NCBI GenBank assembly: GCA_026988355.1
Contig: JALSLK010000033.1
Location: forward strand, 1-36,879
Origin: Flavobacteriaceae bacterium
Lineage (GTDB): Bacteria > Bacteroidota > Bacteroidia > Flavobacteriales > Flavobacteriaceae
Direction: 5' to 3'
DNA: 36,879 nucleotides
Made by a program: the position numbers and the translations under genes. Below the pieces are notes generated by a model that saw nothing but the letters and a program-made list of their open reading frames with translations, searched no databases and was not told where the DNA came from. Shown one piece after another: positions 16,432-24,545 of this stretch (position 1 is its first letter; the number at the start of each line of letters is the position of its first letter).

Positions 16432-17469
16432 ATGGAAACTGTAATTAAAAAAGTTAAAAAGTTAATTGCTAAAATCAAAAGTTTATCAAAAGAGACAATT
16501 AACGAAACACAGAAGATTTTTTTAGAAGCCTTATCTAAAACAAAAAATAGTAAAAAAATTAATGAATTTCTTACGCAAGATACTTTATATACAAATACAG
16601 AAATTACAAAAATTAATGGAGAAAAATTAACTGTTGAAAATTGGAAACAAATTATTGAAAAACCAATGGTGAAAAAAGCAATTGAATTAGATACTACTAA
16701 TTTTAAAAATACACTTTATTATACCGTAAAACTAAATGAAACGGAAAGAGAAATTGTACTAAATATGAAGAAATTAGATGAGCCTTTTCCTCCCGAAGTT
16801 CATAATTTTATTAGAGAAATAGATAAAGTACAAAATACCATTAACGAACTTTTTCTAAATGAAAAAGAAGCTCTAAAAAAATTGACCGATTTGGCTGGAA
16901 TCGCACAAGTTGGCGGAACTTCGACATACAACGCCTTAGCATTAAACCACTTAGAACAATACAAAAAAGAAATAACGATACAAAAAGGAAGCGAATTAAA
17001 GGGTTTATACCTAAAAAAATATGGCATTAATATCGTGTATCTTATCATTACTTCTTTGGTAATAATTGGGCTTATAGACATCTTTAAAGTAGAACAATTA
17101 CCAATAATTAATCCAGTTTATTTAGTAAATGGTCTGTTTTTGTCTATTGGAACAAGCATTGGTGCATGGCTTATTTTTGCCATCAAAAAAAGAGAAATTG
17201 ACTTTTACGATTTACGTTTTTTAAAAGACACCAAAACTGCTCCCTTAATACGACTAATTGTTATATTACTCATTGCTCTTTGTTTTTATTTTATGTTTAT
17301 TACCGACTTTATGAATTTTAAAATAGGTAATAGTTTTGATACAGCAACTCTAAAAAATATAGAATCAAAAAATATGGCATTTTTAATTGGTTTATTTTTC
17401 GGTTTATCCGAAAGTACTTTAGGTGCAAAACTTACTTCTAGAGTAGAAACTTTTATTACTAAATTATAG
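16432..17469 (+). CDS. Hypothetical inner-membrane protein with long cytosolic N-terminus (operon gene 4)
   Basis: The 345-residue protein has about 195 soluble residues, largely helical and Lys-rich (KKVKKLIAKIKSLSKETINE), with a likely coiled coil around 125-185. Four membrane helices follow: near 199-215 (INIVYLIITSLVIIGLI), 227-250 (VYLVNGLFLSIGTSIGAWLI), 272-292 (IRLIVILLIALCFYFMFI) and 315-331 (FLIGLFFGLSESTLGA). The final FLIGxxxGxSE motif next to the membrane resembles C-terminal helices I associate with various uncharacterised bacterial membrane proteins, but I cannot name the family. The gap after gene 3 is 34 bases, so it belongs to the same operon. Its stop codon lies inside the right-hand 32-bp inverted repeat. 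Function unknown. Confidence 0.72.
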   Translation: METVIKKVKKLIAKIKSLSKETINETQKIFLEALSKTKNSKKINEFLTQDTLYTNTEITKINGEKLTVENWKQIIEKPMVKKAIELDTTNFKNTLYYTVKLNETEREIVLNMKKLDEPFPPEVHNFIREIDKVQNTINELFLNEKEALKKLTDLAGIAQVGGTSTYNALALNHLEQYKKEITIQKGSELKGLYLKKYGINIVYLIITSLVIIGLIDIFKVEQLPIINPVYLVNGLFLSIGTSIGAWLIFAIKKREIDFYDLRFLKDTKTAPLIRLIVILLIALCFYFMFITDFMNFKIGNSFDTATLKNIESKNMAFLIGLFFGLSESTLGAKLTSRVETFITKL

Positions 17470-17495
17470 CGTATTTTGATGTTGAGTTGGTATAA
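17464..17495 (-). repeat. 32-bp inverted repeat, right copy (dispersed repeat copy b)
   Basis: The sequence is the exact reverse complement of 14232-14263. It contains the TAG stop of operon gene 4 (17467-17469) and ends three bases before the stop codon of the convergent M42 peptidase gene. It therefore occupies the whole space between two convergent genes. Confidence 0.85.
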
Positions 17496-17498
17496 CGA

Positions 17499-18590
17499 TC
17501 ATTTAAAATAACTAAAACTCTCTTTAGGATTAATCTGTAATAACGTTTCATAAATTAAACGAATAACATTTTCGACATCGTCTTTGTGTACCATTTCTAC
17601 TGTTGTATGCATGTAACGTAAGGCTAATGAAATCAATGCACTTGGCACTCCTCCATTGGAGTATGCAAAAGCATCGGTATCGGTTCCTGTTGCTCGAGAC
17701 GATGCATTGCGTTGAAACGGAATCTTGTTTGCATCTGCTGTATCTACAATTAAATCTCTTAAATTATTTTGTACTGCTGGTGCATAAGCAATTACTGGTC
17801 CTTTACCACATTTTGTTTCTCCTTGTACTTTTTTATCGATCATAGGCGTTGTCGTATCGTGTGTAACGTCTGTAACGATAGCAATGTTAGGCTTAATGGT
17901 TTCTGTAATCATTTGAGCACCACGCAAACCAATTTCTTCTTGTACCGAATTGGTTATATACAATCCAAAAGGTAATTTTTTCTTATTTTCTTTTAATAAA
18001 CGAGCAACTTCTGCAATCATAAAACCTCCCATTCTATTATCGATAGCTCTACAAACAAAATGATTTTTATTTAGTATCATAAATTCATCTGGATAGGTAA
18101 TTACATTTCCGACATGAATTCCTAATTTTTCTACTTCTTTTTTAGAACGGCAACCTACATCTATAAAAATATTATCCAATTTTGGTGCTTTTTCACTTGC
18201 TCCTTTTCTCGTATGAATTGCTGGCCATCCAAAAACACCTTGTACAATGCCGTTTTTACGTGTGTGAATATTTACACGTTTAGATGGTGCTATTTGATGG
18301 TCACTTCCTCCATTTCGAATTACATAAATTAATCCGTCGCTAGTAATGTAATTTACATACCACGATATTTCATCTGCATGTCCTTCGATAACTACCTTAA
18401 ATTTTGCTTTTGGATTTATTACACCAACTGCTGTACCGTAGCTATCTGTAAAAAATTCATCTACATAAGGTTTTAAATATTCCATCCATATTTTTTGTCC
18501 TTCTACTTCATAACCAGTTGGTGCTGCATTATTCAGATATTTTTCTAAAAATGCAATAGATTTCTTTGTTAAGATTTTTTTTTTTGCCAT
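17499..18590 (-). CDS. M42-family metallopeptidase (FrvX/CelM-type aminopeptidase)
   Basis: The 363-residue enzyme has the M42 di-metal ligand set: His and Asp in EGHADEISWYV, the bridging Asp in CRAIDNRMGGFM, the Glu pair in SVQEEIGLRGA, Asp in VTDVTHDTT, and the last His in YMHTTVEMVHKDDV. Such enzymes are cytosolic, usually dodecameric aminopeptidases that trim peptides. The ATG (MAKKKILTKKS) fits. The gene diverges from the DUF4294 gene, and I recall this pairing as conserved in Flavobacteriaceae. A 32-bp repeat is immediately beyond its stop. Confidence 0.93.
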   Translation of the reverse strand: MAKKKILTKKSIAFLEKYLNNAAPTGYEVEGQKIWMEYLKPYVDEFFTDSYGTAVGVINPKAKFKVVIEGHADEISWYVNYITSDGLIYVIRNGGSDHQIAPSKRVNIHTRKNGIVQGVFGWPAIHTRKGASEKAPKLDNIFIDVGCRSKKEVEKLGIHVGNVITYPDEFMILNKNHFVCRAIDNRMGGFMIAEVARLLKENKKKLPFGLYITNSVQEEIGLRGAQMITETIKPNIAIVTDVTHDTTTPMIDKKVQGETKCGKGPVIAYAPAVQNNLRDLIVDTADANKIPFQRNASSRATGTDTDAFAYSNGGVPSALISLALRYMHTTVEMVHKDDVENVIRLIYETLLQINPKESFSYFK

Positions 18591-18668
18591 AATTTATTTC
18601 TTTGCCACGAAAGTATTAAAAATGTTATAAATTTTCAATAAAAAAACACGCCATTTCATAATAGTTTG

Positions 18669-18676
18669 TATTTTTG
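18669..18676 (+). promoter_or_regulatory. -7 box that decides the start of the DUF4294 gene
   Basis: TATTTTTG fits TAnnTTTG. It lies only two bases upstream of a first possible ATG (18679) but 26 bases upstream of a second one (18703) that opens a normal signal peptide. Transcription starting a few bases after the box would exclude the first ATG, supporting the start at 18703. Confidence 0.5.
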
Positions 18677-18702
18677 GAATGATTTTAGCAGATATAGTTA
18701 CT

Positions 18703-19386
18703 ATGAACCAAATAATTACTTTCCTATTAATTCTTTTTACTCTTTTTTCTTACGGTCAAGAAAAAGAGCGAGACTCTTTAGATTTGAGTAATATGATATT
18801 AATTGAAGGAGATTCTATCGAATTTTCGTTAGACGAAATTACTTTATTAAAAAAACTAAAATTTGACGATAAAAAAGAACGCAGATATTATTATTGGTAT
18901 TGGAAAAAAGTACACAAAGCATATCCTTATGCCGTTTTAACTGCTTCTACTCTTGCCGAAGTAGACAAACATTTAGCCAAAATAAAATCGAAGAGGAAAC
19001 GAAAAAGGTATATTAAAAAAGCACAAAAATTACTTAACGAAGAGTTTAAAGGACAGCTTAAAAAGATGACTCGTACCGAAGGTAAACTTTTAATTCGGTT
19101 AATTCATAGACAAACTGGTTATACCACTTTTAATTTAATAAAAAAATATCGTAGTGGATGGAAAGCTTTTTGGTACAATACTACTGCTCGTGTGTTTAAA
19201 TTGTCTTTAAAAAAGGAATACCATCCAGAAAGTAGTGAATTGGACTTTTTAGTAGAAGATATTTTACATAGAGCTTTTTTAAATAACTCTTTAAAAGAAA
19301 CACAAAGTAAGTTAAATTTCGATTATTACAAACTCACTAATAAATATAAAAATATAGATATTGTCACTACCATTAACAATCGATAA
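18703..19386 (+). CDS. DUF4294 domain-containing exported protein
   Basis: From the ATG at 18703 the product is 227 residues, beginning with a signal peptide (MNQIITFLLILFTLFSYGQ). The mature protein matches DUF4294, a family found essentially in Bacteroidota, with YYYWYWKKVHKAYPYA, LTRTEG-like KKMTRTEGKLLIRLIHRQTG, and YRSGWKAFWYNTTARVF. It is rich in Lys, Arg and aromatic residues. The role is unknown, and the location is probably the periplasm. A longer frame opens eight codons earlier at 18679 but would spoil the signal peptide and collide with the -7 box. It is divergent from the M42 peptidase gene and convergent with the LolC/E-type permease gene, separated from the latter by a long hairpin. 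Confidence 0.88.
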   Translation: MNQIITFLLILFTLFSYGQEKERDSLDLSNMILIEGDSIEFSLDEITLLKKLKFDDKKERRYYYWYWKKVHKAYPYAVLTASTLAEVDKHLAKIKSKRKRKRYIKKAQKLLNEEFKGQLKKMTRTEGKLLIRLIHRQTGYTTFNLIKKYRSGWKAFWYNTTARVFKLSLKKEYHPESSELDFLVEDILHRAFLNNSLKETQSKLNFDYYKLTNKYKNIDIVTTINNR

Positions 19387-19428
19387 TTGTACTTTGTTTA
19401 TTAATCTAGCATTTTTATATTTATTAGT

Positions 19429-19509
19429 GAGTTCGATCTAAACTTGCAATCAAAATTTTTAGCCTTTTTCTTAGACAAGGCTTCTTTGATGTAAGTTTAG
19501 GTCGAACTC
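19429..19509. terminator. Long hairpin between convergent genes (likely bidirectional terminator)
   Basis: An 81-base imperfect inverted repeat. The outer arms GAGTTCGATCTAAACTT (19429-19445) and AAGTTTAGGTCGAACTC (19493-19509) pair at 16 of 17 positions, and the odd one is a possible G-U pair. ATCAAA (19449) pairs with TTTGAT (19485), and AGCCTT (19461) with AAGGCT (19477), leaving a ten-base loop. It sits between the stops at 19386 and 19497, and the right arm covers the last codons of the permease gene. No clean U-tract follows. Confidence 0.65.
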
Positions 19510-20687
19510 AGGTTAATACGACTACTTGCTATTAATGCTGCAATAATTCCTAAAGTCAAAATAGTAGTTATTACGAGAAGTACATTTACAAAATGAAATT
19601 CGACTGGATATGCTAAATTTGGTCGAATCATAACCAGTTTAAATTTTAATTGAATAAATATAAAAGTAATCGACAATATTAAACCAACAACCAATCCGAA
19701 TACAGTTAATAAAAACCCATGCAACGTAAATATATTACGAATTTGAGGCATTGGTAATCCAAAATTAGATAAGGTTTTTAAGTCCTCTCGCTTGTCTAAA
19801 ATCATCATTATAATTGCGCCTATAACATTAAATAATGCTATAATTACAATTAACGTGGATATTAAATAGGTAAATAAATTTTCCATATTTAACATCTTAT
19901 ATGTTACTGCATTGAGCTGTTCTCTTGTTTGTACTTTATATGCAATTCCTAATTTATTTTGCAAGTCTTTTACTATTTTAGCTGCATCATTTTCTGCTTT
20001 AAGTTTAATTTCTATTGCCGAAATCTGATTTTCTGTATAACTCAATAATTCTTGTGCTAGTAGTAAGTTTGTAAAAACAAATTCATTATTTAATTCTTCG
20101 GTCAATTCAAAAACACCAACCGTTTTCGTTTTTACCGTCTTAAAAGATTGCATACTCAACTGTCCTTTTCCAGGTTTTGGTACATAAATCTTTAGTTTAT
20201 CTGTAAAAGAATACAAAGGCAATGCTAATTTATTTGAAACTCCTGCTCCTATAACTACGGCATTTTTTGCCTTGTAATTAAACCACTCTCCTATTACTAT
20301 AGCAGTATCCATTGTGTTTACTTTCAAATAATTAAAATCTACTCCTTTTATGGTTGCTCCTATTCTTTTATTGTTATAGTCTAATAAAACATGTTCTTCT
20401 ATTACCTTAGCATAAGTAGCGATATTTTTATTTTCTAATGTTTTTTTTAGACTATCGTTTAATATAAATGACTTTCCTTTTACTGCCGTTATTTTTATGT
20501 CTGGATCTGCAGTATTCATAAAAAAAATGTTATACGATTTTAATCCAGAGAATACAGACAAAACAATAAATAATGCCATCGTAGCAATAATAACTCCTAT
20601 TGTTGCTATTTTAGTGATGATATTTATCGTACTGTTACTGCTTTTAGAAAACAAATAACGTTTTGCTATGTATAAAGAAGTGTTCAA
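19497..20687 (-). CDS. LolC/LolE-type ABC transporter permease (FtsX-like)
   Basis: The 396-residue membrane protein has one N-terminal helix (about 29-52, ATIGVIIATMALFIVLSVFSG), a large periplasmic region, and three C-terminal helices (about 270-300, 322-350 and 362-385). This is the MacB/FtsX permease layout. The opening SLYIAKRYLFSKSSNSTINI, with the Ile/Ser-rich first helix, is typical of LolC/LolE, which extract lipoproteins from the inner membrane. In Bacteroidota such proteins are often annotated simply as ABC permeases, so the lipoprotein role is likely but not proven. The start is TTG, placed directly after the TAA of rbfA (TAATTG), indicating coupled translation. The cognate ATPase is not adjacent. 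The C-terminal codons are part of a hairpin. Confidence 0.87.
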   Translation of the reverse strand: MNTSLYIAKRYLFSKSSNSTINIITKIATIGVIIATMALFIVLSVFSGLKSYNIFFMNTADPDIKITAVKGKSFILNDSLKKTLENKNIATYAKVIEEHVLLDYNNKRIGATIKGVDFNYLKVNTMDTAIVIGEWFNYKAKNAVVIGAGVSNKLALPLYSFTDKLKIYVPKPGKGQLSMQSFKTVKTKTVGVFELTEELNNEFVFTNLLLAQELLSYTENQISAIEIKLKAENDAAKIVKDLQNKLGIAYKVQTREQLNAVTYKMLNMENLFTYLISTLIVIIALFNVIGAIIMMILDKREDLKTLSNFGLPMPQIRNIFTLHGFLLTVFGLVVGLILSITFIFIQLKFKLVMIRPNLAYPVEFHFVNVLLVITTILTLGIIAALIASSRINLSST

Positions 20688-21083
20688 TTATCGCTTTTGT
20701 CTTTTTGGTAATATTTTAGGGTTTTTAATTGGATTCTCATCATCGCCTCGTAAAGCAGAATCTATTCCTTCGATATAATCTAACGAATCGTCCGAAAAGA
20801 ATTCTAAATTTGGCATTCTACGCAATTGATTTTTCGTTCTTCTTGCCAATTCGTATCGTATTGTGGCATTATTTCCTTTAATTCCAGCAATTAATTTGTC
20901 TCTATGCTCACTCGGAAAAACACTTATATATATTTTTGCCTCTCCTAAATCTGAAGTTACATAAACTTTTGTAATCGAAATCAATACACCTTTTAGCCAA
21001 TCTCTAGCTTCGCCTTGTAAAATATCAATTAAGTCTTTTTGCAAAACATTTGCAATTTTTTTTTGTCTATTTGTTTCTTCCAT
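20688..21083 (-). CDS. rbfA: Ribosome-binding factor A
   Basis: The 131-residue protein is RbfA, which binds the immature 30S subunit and helps 16S rRNA 5'-end maturation and cold adaptation. It has the single KH-like fold pattern: RQKKIANVLQKDLIDILQ, then LISITKVYVTSDLGEAKIYI, then RYELARRTKNQLRRMPNLEF and FSDDSLDYIEGID. A basic tail (KILPKRQKR) follows. The ATG is preceded by only four bases after a -7 box, suggesting a leaderless message. The downstream permease gene starts at the next base, so the two form one operon, an arrangement I recall as common in Flavobacteriaceae. Confidence 0.95.
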   Translation of the reverse strand: MEETNRQKKIANVLQKDLIDILQGEARDWLKGVLISITKVYVTSDLGEAKIYISVFPSEHRDKLIAGIKGNNATIRYELARRTKNQLRRMPNLEFFSDDSLDYIEGIDSALRGDDENPIKNPKILPKRQKR

Positions 21084-21087
21084 GCTG

Positions 21088-21095
21088 CAAATTTA
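21088..21095 (-). promoter_or_regulatory. -7 box abutting the rbfA start
   Basis: Read on the minus strand, TAAATTTG matches TAnnTTTG and is followed by CAGC and the rbfA ATG. The short distance would give a leaderless or near-leaderless transcript. No -33 TTG is visible at normal spacing. Confidence 0.4.
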
Positions 21096-21147
21096 GACTA
21101 TTGCAATTAAAAAATTAAAAATTAAAACTTAAAAATTAGAGAATTAC

Positions 21148-21155
21148 TATATTTG
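21148..21155 (+). promoter_or_regulatory. -7 box upstream of mce
   Basis: TATATTTG matches TAnnTTTG exactly. It ends 32 bases before the mce ATG, in the divergent gap with rbfA. Upstream lies an A/T tract of repeated AAAATTA-like words instead of a recognisable -33 box. Confidence 0.45.
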
Positions 21156-21187
21156 CGTCCATATCTACTGTAAAATCTATCCTAAAA

Positions 21188-21607
21188 ATGCAAAAAATTG
21201 AACACATTGGTATTGCTGTTAAAAACTTAGAAGAATCTAACATACTTTTTGCCAAACTTCTTGGTAAAAAACACTATAAAATTGAAGAAGTAGCTAGCGA
21301 AGGTGTTAAAACTTCTTTTTTTAAAATTGGTTCTAATAAAATTGAATTACTAGAAGCTACAAATCCAAACAGTCCTATTGCAAAATTTTTAGAAAAAAAA
21401 GGAGAAGGTGTGCATCATATTGCTTTTGCTGTTACAGATATTAAAAAAGAAATCAAACGATTAAAAAAAGAAGGCTTTATCGTATTAAATGATCCAGAAA
21501 TTTCGGGACTCAAAAAAGGAGCTGATAATAAATTAGTTGCTTTTTTACATCCTAAAAGCACAAATGGAGTTTTGATTGAATTATGCCAAGAAATAAATAC
21601 GAAATAA
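21188..21607 (+). CDS. mce: Methylmalonyl-CoA epimerase
   Basis: The 139-residue VOC/glyoxalase-fold protein interconverts (R)- and (S)-methylmalonyl-CoA, linking propionyl-CoA and succinyl-CoA metabolism. Two beta-alpha-beta modules are visible. Likely metal ligands are His in IEHIGIAVKNLEES, Glu in NKIELLEATNPNSPIAKFLE, His in GEGVHHIAFAV and Glu in VLIELCQE. The phrase GEGVHHIAFAV is diagnostic for the family. It starts at ATG (MQKIEHIG). Mutase genes are not in the window. It is followed after 38 bases by ftsX, which has its own -7 box. Confidence 0.94.
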   Translation: MQKIEHIGIAVKNLEESNILFAKLLGKKHYKIEEVASEGVKTSFFKIGSNKIELLEATNPNSPIAKFLEKKGEGVHHIAFAVTDIKKEIKRLKKEGFIVLNDPEISGLKKGADNKLVAFLHPKSTNGVLIELCQEINTK

Positions 21608-21608
21608 G

Positions 21609-21616
21609 TATATTTG
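21609..21616 (+). promoter_or_regulatory. -7 box upstream of ftsX
   Basis: TATATTTG fits TAnnTTTG and ends 29 bases before the ftsX ATG. It suggests that ftsX and the genes after it can be transcribed independently of mce. No well-spaced -33 TTG was found. Confidence 0.4.
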
Positions 21617-21645
21617 TACATTAAATATTAGTCTTAGACATTAAA

Positions 21646-22530
21646 ATGACAAAAACATCCTCCTTTGAAAAATACCAAAAAAGACGTTTGCGACTATCTT
21701 ATTTATCGGTAGCAATTAGCATTTCTTTAGTTCTTTTTTTACTAGGTTTGTTAGGGATGCTTATATATCATACAAAAAATATATCCAATCATTTTAAAGA
21801 ACAATACGCCATCAATATCTTTCTAAAAGATAGTGCAAAGGATAAAGATATTGCTAATTTGAAGCAAATGTTACAAAAAAAAAGCTATACTAATACGATA
21901 AAGTTCGTCTCTAAAGAAGATGCACTTACTATATATAAAAATGATATTGGCGAAGATTTTATGGATTTTTTAGGTAAAAACCCTTTAAAGAATAGTATCG
22001 ATTTGTTTTTAAATGCGGATTTTGTTTCGACTGAAAAAATTCAAATTATTGAAAAAAAATTATTAGAAAATAAAATTATTGATGAAATTTCATACGATAA
22101 ATCTTTAGTTTCTCTTTTAAGTGATAGTGTTAAAAAAATTAGTTTTTGGCTATTAATTTTTAGCGGACTACTAAGTTTAATTGCTATTGTACTAATTAAT
22201 GGTTATTTACGTTTATCTATCTATGCGAAACGTTTTACAATTAAAACAATGCAAATGGTAGGAGCTACCAAACGTTTTATTAGAAAACCATTTTTATTTA
22301 GAAGTGTAAAACTTGGTATGATTGGAGCCATTTTTGCCATTGGAGCATTGGTGTTGTTACTTATATACTTCGATAAAAAATATCCAGAATTAGGATTAAC
22401 AGACGACAAATTAAATCTTTCACTGCTGTTTTTAGGAATCTTTATTTTAGGAATTGGTATTACTTGGCTCAGCACCTTTTTTGCGACAAGGCGATTCTTA
22501 AACTTAACGGCAGATGAATTACATTATTAA
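21646..22530 (+). CDS. ftsX: Cell division protein FtsX
   Basis: The 294-residue protein has the FtsX layout: a basic cytosolic N-terminus (SFEKYQKRRLRLSYLSVAIS), a first helix (about 20-44), a periplasmic domain of about 115 residues (QYAINIFLKDSAKDKDI to ISYDKSLV), and three C-terminal helices with TMQMVGATKRFIRKPFLFRS between the second and third. With the FtsE ATPase, FtsX controls peptidoglycan hydrolases at the septum. ftsE is not adjacent, as is usual in Bacteroidota. The following DUF3098, uppP and truB genes lie in the conserved Bacteroidota order. Confidence 0.93.
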   Translation: MTKTSSFEKYQKRRLRLSYLSVAISISLVLFLLGLLGMLIYHTKNISNHFKEQYAINIFLKDSAKDKDIANLKQMLQKKSYTNTIKFVSKEDALTIYKNDIGEDFMDFLGKNPLKNSIDLFLNADFVSTEKIQIIEKKLLENKIIDEISYDKSLVSLLSDSVKKISFWLLIFSGLLSLIAIVLINGYLRLSIYAKRFTIKTMQMVGATKRFIRKPFLFRSVKLGMIGAIFAIGALVLLLIYFDKKYPELGLTDDKLNLSLLFLGIFILGIGITWLSTFFATRRFLNLTADELHY

Positions 22531-22567
22531 TGCAAATATAAAAATAGATTCGTTTTAAAATAACGTC

Positions 22568-22618
22568 TTATCGAGTAATTTTTCGCAGAGAAAACGTAGA
22601 AAAATTGTATCGAGATAA
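22568..22618. repeat. Imperfect hairpin between ftsX and the DUF3098 gene
   Basis: TTATCGAGTAATTTTTC is followed after about 14 bases by GAAAAATTGTATCGAGATAA, which pairs as ATTTTTC/GAAAAAT plus looser outer pairing. The loop contains CGCAGAGAAAACG, a word type that I recall as common in flavobacterial intergenic repeats. It may be an attenuator or mRNA-stability element. Confidence 0.35.
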
Positions 22619-22631
22619 ATGATAAAAAATT

Positions 22632-22883
22632 ATGACAAAAAAAGAACCTAACTCAAAAAATACCGATTCGTTTTTATTCGGTAAAAAGAACTATAAATTT
22701 ATGGCTATTGGTCTAGGTATTATTGCGCTAGGCTTTATACTAATGGCTGGAGGAGGAAGTAACGATCCTACTATTTCTAATCCAGAAATGTATAATTTTA
22801 GAAGAATTCGCTTAGCTCCAACTTTAGTTTTAATTGGTCTCGGCATCGAGATTTATGCTATCATGTTAGATCCTAATACATAA
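22632..22883 (+). CDS. DUF3098 domain-containing membrane protein
   Basis: The 83-residue protein matches DUF3098, a short Bacteroidota family with two membrane helices. Residues 22-41 read [20 protein letters not shown], then a polar loop ([21 protein letters not shown]), then [14 protein letters not shown]. The consistent placement between ftsX and uppP in Bacteroidota suggests a role in envelope or division biology, but no function is established to my knowledge. It ends four bases before uppP and is surely co-transcribed with it. Confidence 0.9.
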   Translation: MTKKEPNSKNTDSFLFGKKNYKFMAIGLGIIALGFILMAGGGSNDPTISNPEMYNFRRIRLAPTLVLIGLGIEIYAIMLDPNT

Positions 22884-22887
22884 AATA

Positions 22888-23697
22888 ATGAGTTATTTAT
22901 ACGCTATTATTCTTGCTATTATTGAAGGAATAACCGAGTATCTTCCTGTTTCATCTACTGGACACATGATAATTGCCTCATCATTTATGCATATTGCCAG
23001 TGATGATTTTACCAAACTTTTTACTATTGTAATTCAACTAGGCGCAATTTTAGCCGTAGTTGTCTTGTATTGGAAACGTTTTTTTCAAAGTCTCGATTTT
23101 TATTTTAAATTATTAGTTGCTTTTATTCCAGCAGTTATTTTAGGTTTGCTTTTAAATGATTTTATCGATGCGCTTTTAGAAAGTCCAATTGTTGTTGCCA
23201 TCTCATTAATTATTGGTGGCTTTATTTTACTTAGAGTAGACGATTGGTTTAAATCAAATGAAGAAATAGATACTAACAATCCAACTGCTCATACCGAAAT
23301 AAGTTATGCTACTGCTTTAAAAATTGGTTTTTTTCAATGTTTAGCTATGATTCCTGGAACTTCACGAAGTGGTGCTAGTATTGTTGGTGGTATGACACAA
23401 AAATTAAGTAGAAAAGTAGCTGCTGAGTTTTCTTTTTTTCTTGCTGTTCCGACAATGTTAGGAGCTACTGCCTACAAAATATACAAATATTATAAAGCTG
23501 GTTTTGAATTGAGCAGTACGCAAATTAATTATTTACTTATTGGCAATATCATTGCATTTATAGTTGCCTTGATTGCTATTAAATCTTTTATCGATTATCT
23601 GAGTAAAAAAGGATTTAAAATTTTTGGTTATTACCGAATTGCTCTAGGAATTATACTACTTGTTATTCATTTTACCATTTTTAAATTGAGTGTTTAG
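22888..23697 (+). CDS. uppP: Undecaprenyl-diphosphatase (bacitracin resistance protein BacA)
   Basis: The 269-residue membrane enzyme recycles undecaprenyl diphosphate to the monophosphate lipid carrier used for peptidoglycan and surface polysaccharide synthesis. Both family motifs are intact: [14 protein letters not shown] at residues 13-26 and PGTSRSG near 155-161, together forming the active site. About eight membrane helices are apparent. The gene follows the DUF3098 gene by four bases. truB lies 152 bases downstream, after a stretch with a short decayed-looking frame. Confidence 0.96.
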   Translation: MSYLYAIILAIIEGITEYLPVSSTGHMIIASSFMHIASDDFTKLFTIVIQLGAILAVVVLYWKRFFQSLDFYFKLLVAFIPAVILGLLLNDFIDALLESPIVVAISLIIGGFILLRVDDWFKSNEEIDTNNPTAHTEISYATALKIGFFQCLAMIPGTSRSGASIVGGMTQKLSRKVAAEFSFFLAVPTMLGATAYKIYKYYKAGFELSSTQINYLLIGNIIAFIVALIAIKSFIDYLSKKGFKIFGYYRIALGIILLVIHFTIFKLSV

Positions 23698-23715
23698 GTT
23701 TTTTAATAATGTATA

Positions 23716-23775
23716 ATGAAAATTAAGATTTTTGTATTATCCATATTAGTTATTTTAACTTTGATAATGATATAG
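23716..23775 (+). other. Very short hydrophobic reading frame (19 aa), possibly decayed
   Basis: ATG opens MKIKIFVLSILVILTLIMI and then a TAG. The same frame continues past the stop as TSTCLYIGKG to a TAA. This looks like the start of a signal peptide or a tiny membrane peptide, perhaps a remnant with an in-frame stop. It lies in the gap between uppP and truB. Chance is a serious alternative. Confidence 0.2.
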
Positions 23776-23849
23776 ACAAGCACATGCCTTTACATTGGAA
23801 AGGGTTAATATACACAAAAATTAAAAATAAATAAAAAGAACCTCTACTA

Positions 23850-24542
23850 ATGACCAAACGAACAGAACAAGATTTTAAAAATGGACAAGTTTTATTAATT
23901 GACAAGCCTTTAACTTGGACTTCTTTTCAAGTAGTAAATAAACTACGTTGGCATATTAGAAAAACCTTTGATATTAAAAGAATAAAAGTCGGTCACGCTG
24001 GAACTTTAGATCCTTTGGCAACTGGTTTACTCATTATTTGTACTGGAAAATTTACTAAAAAAATACACGAATACCAAGCGCAAACTAAAGAGTATACTGG
24101 CACTATTACACTTGGTGCTACAACACCCTCGTATGATTTAGAAACAGAAATTAATGCTACTTTTCCTACAGAACATCTTACGGAAGAGTTAATTCATAAA
24201 ACTACAACACAGTTTACTGGAGAAATTGCACAAAAACCTCCTATTTTTTCTGCCATTAGAAAAAATGGAAAACGTCTATACGAAATTGCTAGAGCTGGTA
24301 AAACTGTAGAAATTAATTCCAGACAAGTTACGGTTCATGAATTTGAAATCACTAAAATAGATTTACCTAAAGTCGATTTTAAAATTATTTGTAGCAAAGG
24401 TACTTACATTCGTTCGCTTGCTTATGATTTTGGATTAGCTTTAAATTCTGGAGGTCATTTAAGTAAACTTAGACGTACCAAAATTGGCAATTTTTCTGTT
24501 GAAGATGCTGTGGAGCCTTTGGTGTTTGTAGAAGGTTTGTAG
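23850..24542 (+). CDS. truB: tRNA pseudouridine(55) synthase TruB
   Basis: The 230-residue enzyme makes the conserved pseudouridine 55 in the T-loop of tRNAs. The catalytic motif VGHAGTLDPLATGLL is at residues 47-61, with the nucleophilic Asp at 54. Other family landmarks are DKPLTWTSFQVVNKL, TKEYTGTITLGATTPSYD and CSKGTYIRSLAYDFG. The length is short but normal for Bacteroidota TruB, which lacks the C-terminal PUA domain of some homologues. It ends three bases before a dispersed repeat. Confidence 0.96.
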   Translation: MTKRTEQDFKNGQVLLIDKPLTWTSFQVVNKLRWHIRKTFDIKRIKVGHAGTLDPLATGLLIICTGKFTKKIHEYQAQTKEYTGTITLGATTPSYDLETEINATFPTEHLTEELIHKTTTQFTGEIAQKPPIFSAIRKNGKRLYEIARAGKTVEINSRQVTVHEFEITKIDLPKVDFKIICSKGTYIRSLAYDFGLALNSGGHLSKLRRTKIGNFSVEDAVEPLVFVEGL

Positions 24543-24545
24543 GTT

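Noticed and set aside
14232-17495. Interpretation of the four-gene unit as a composite transposon or integron cassette
   Set aside because: No transposase, integrase or target-site duplication is visible, and the same repeat family occurs alone at other gene ends.
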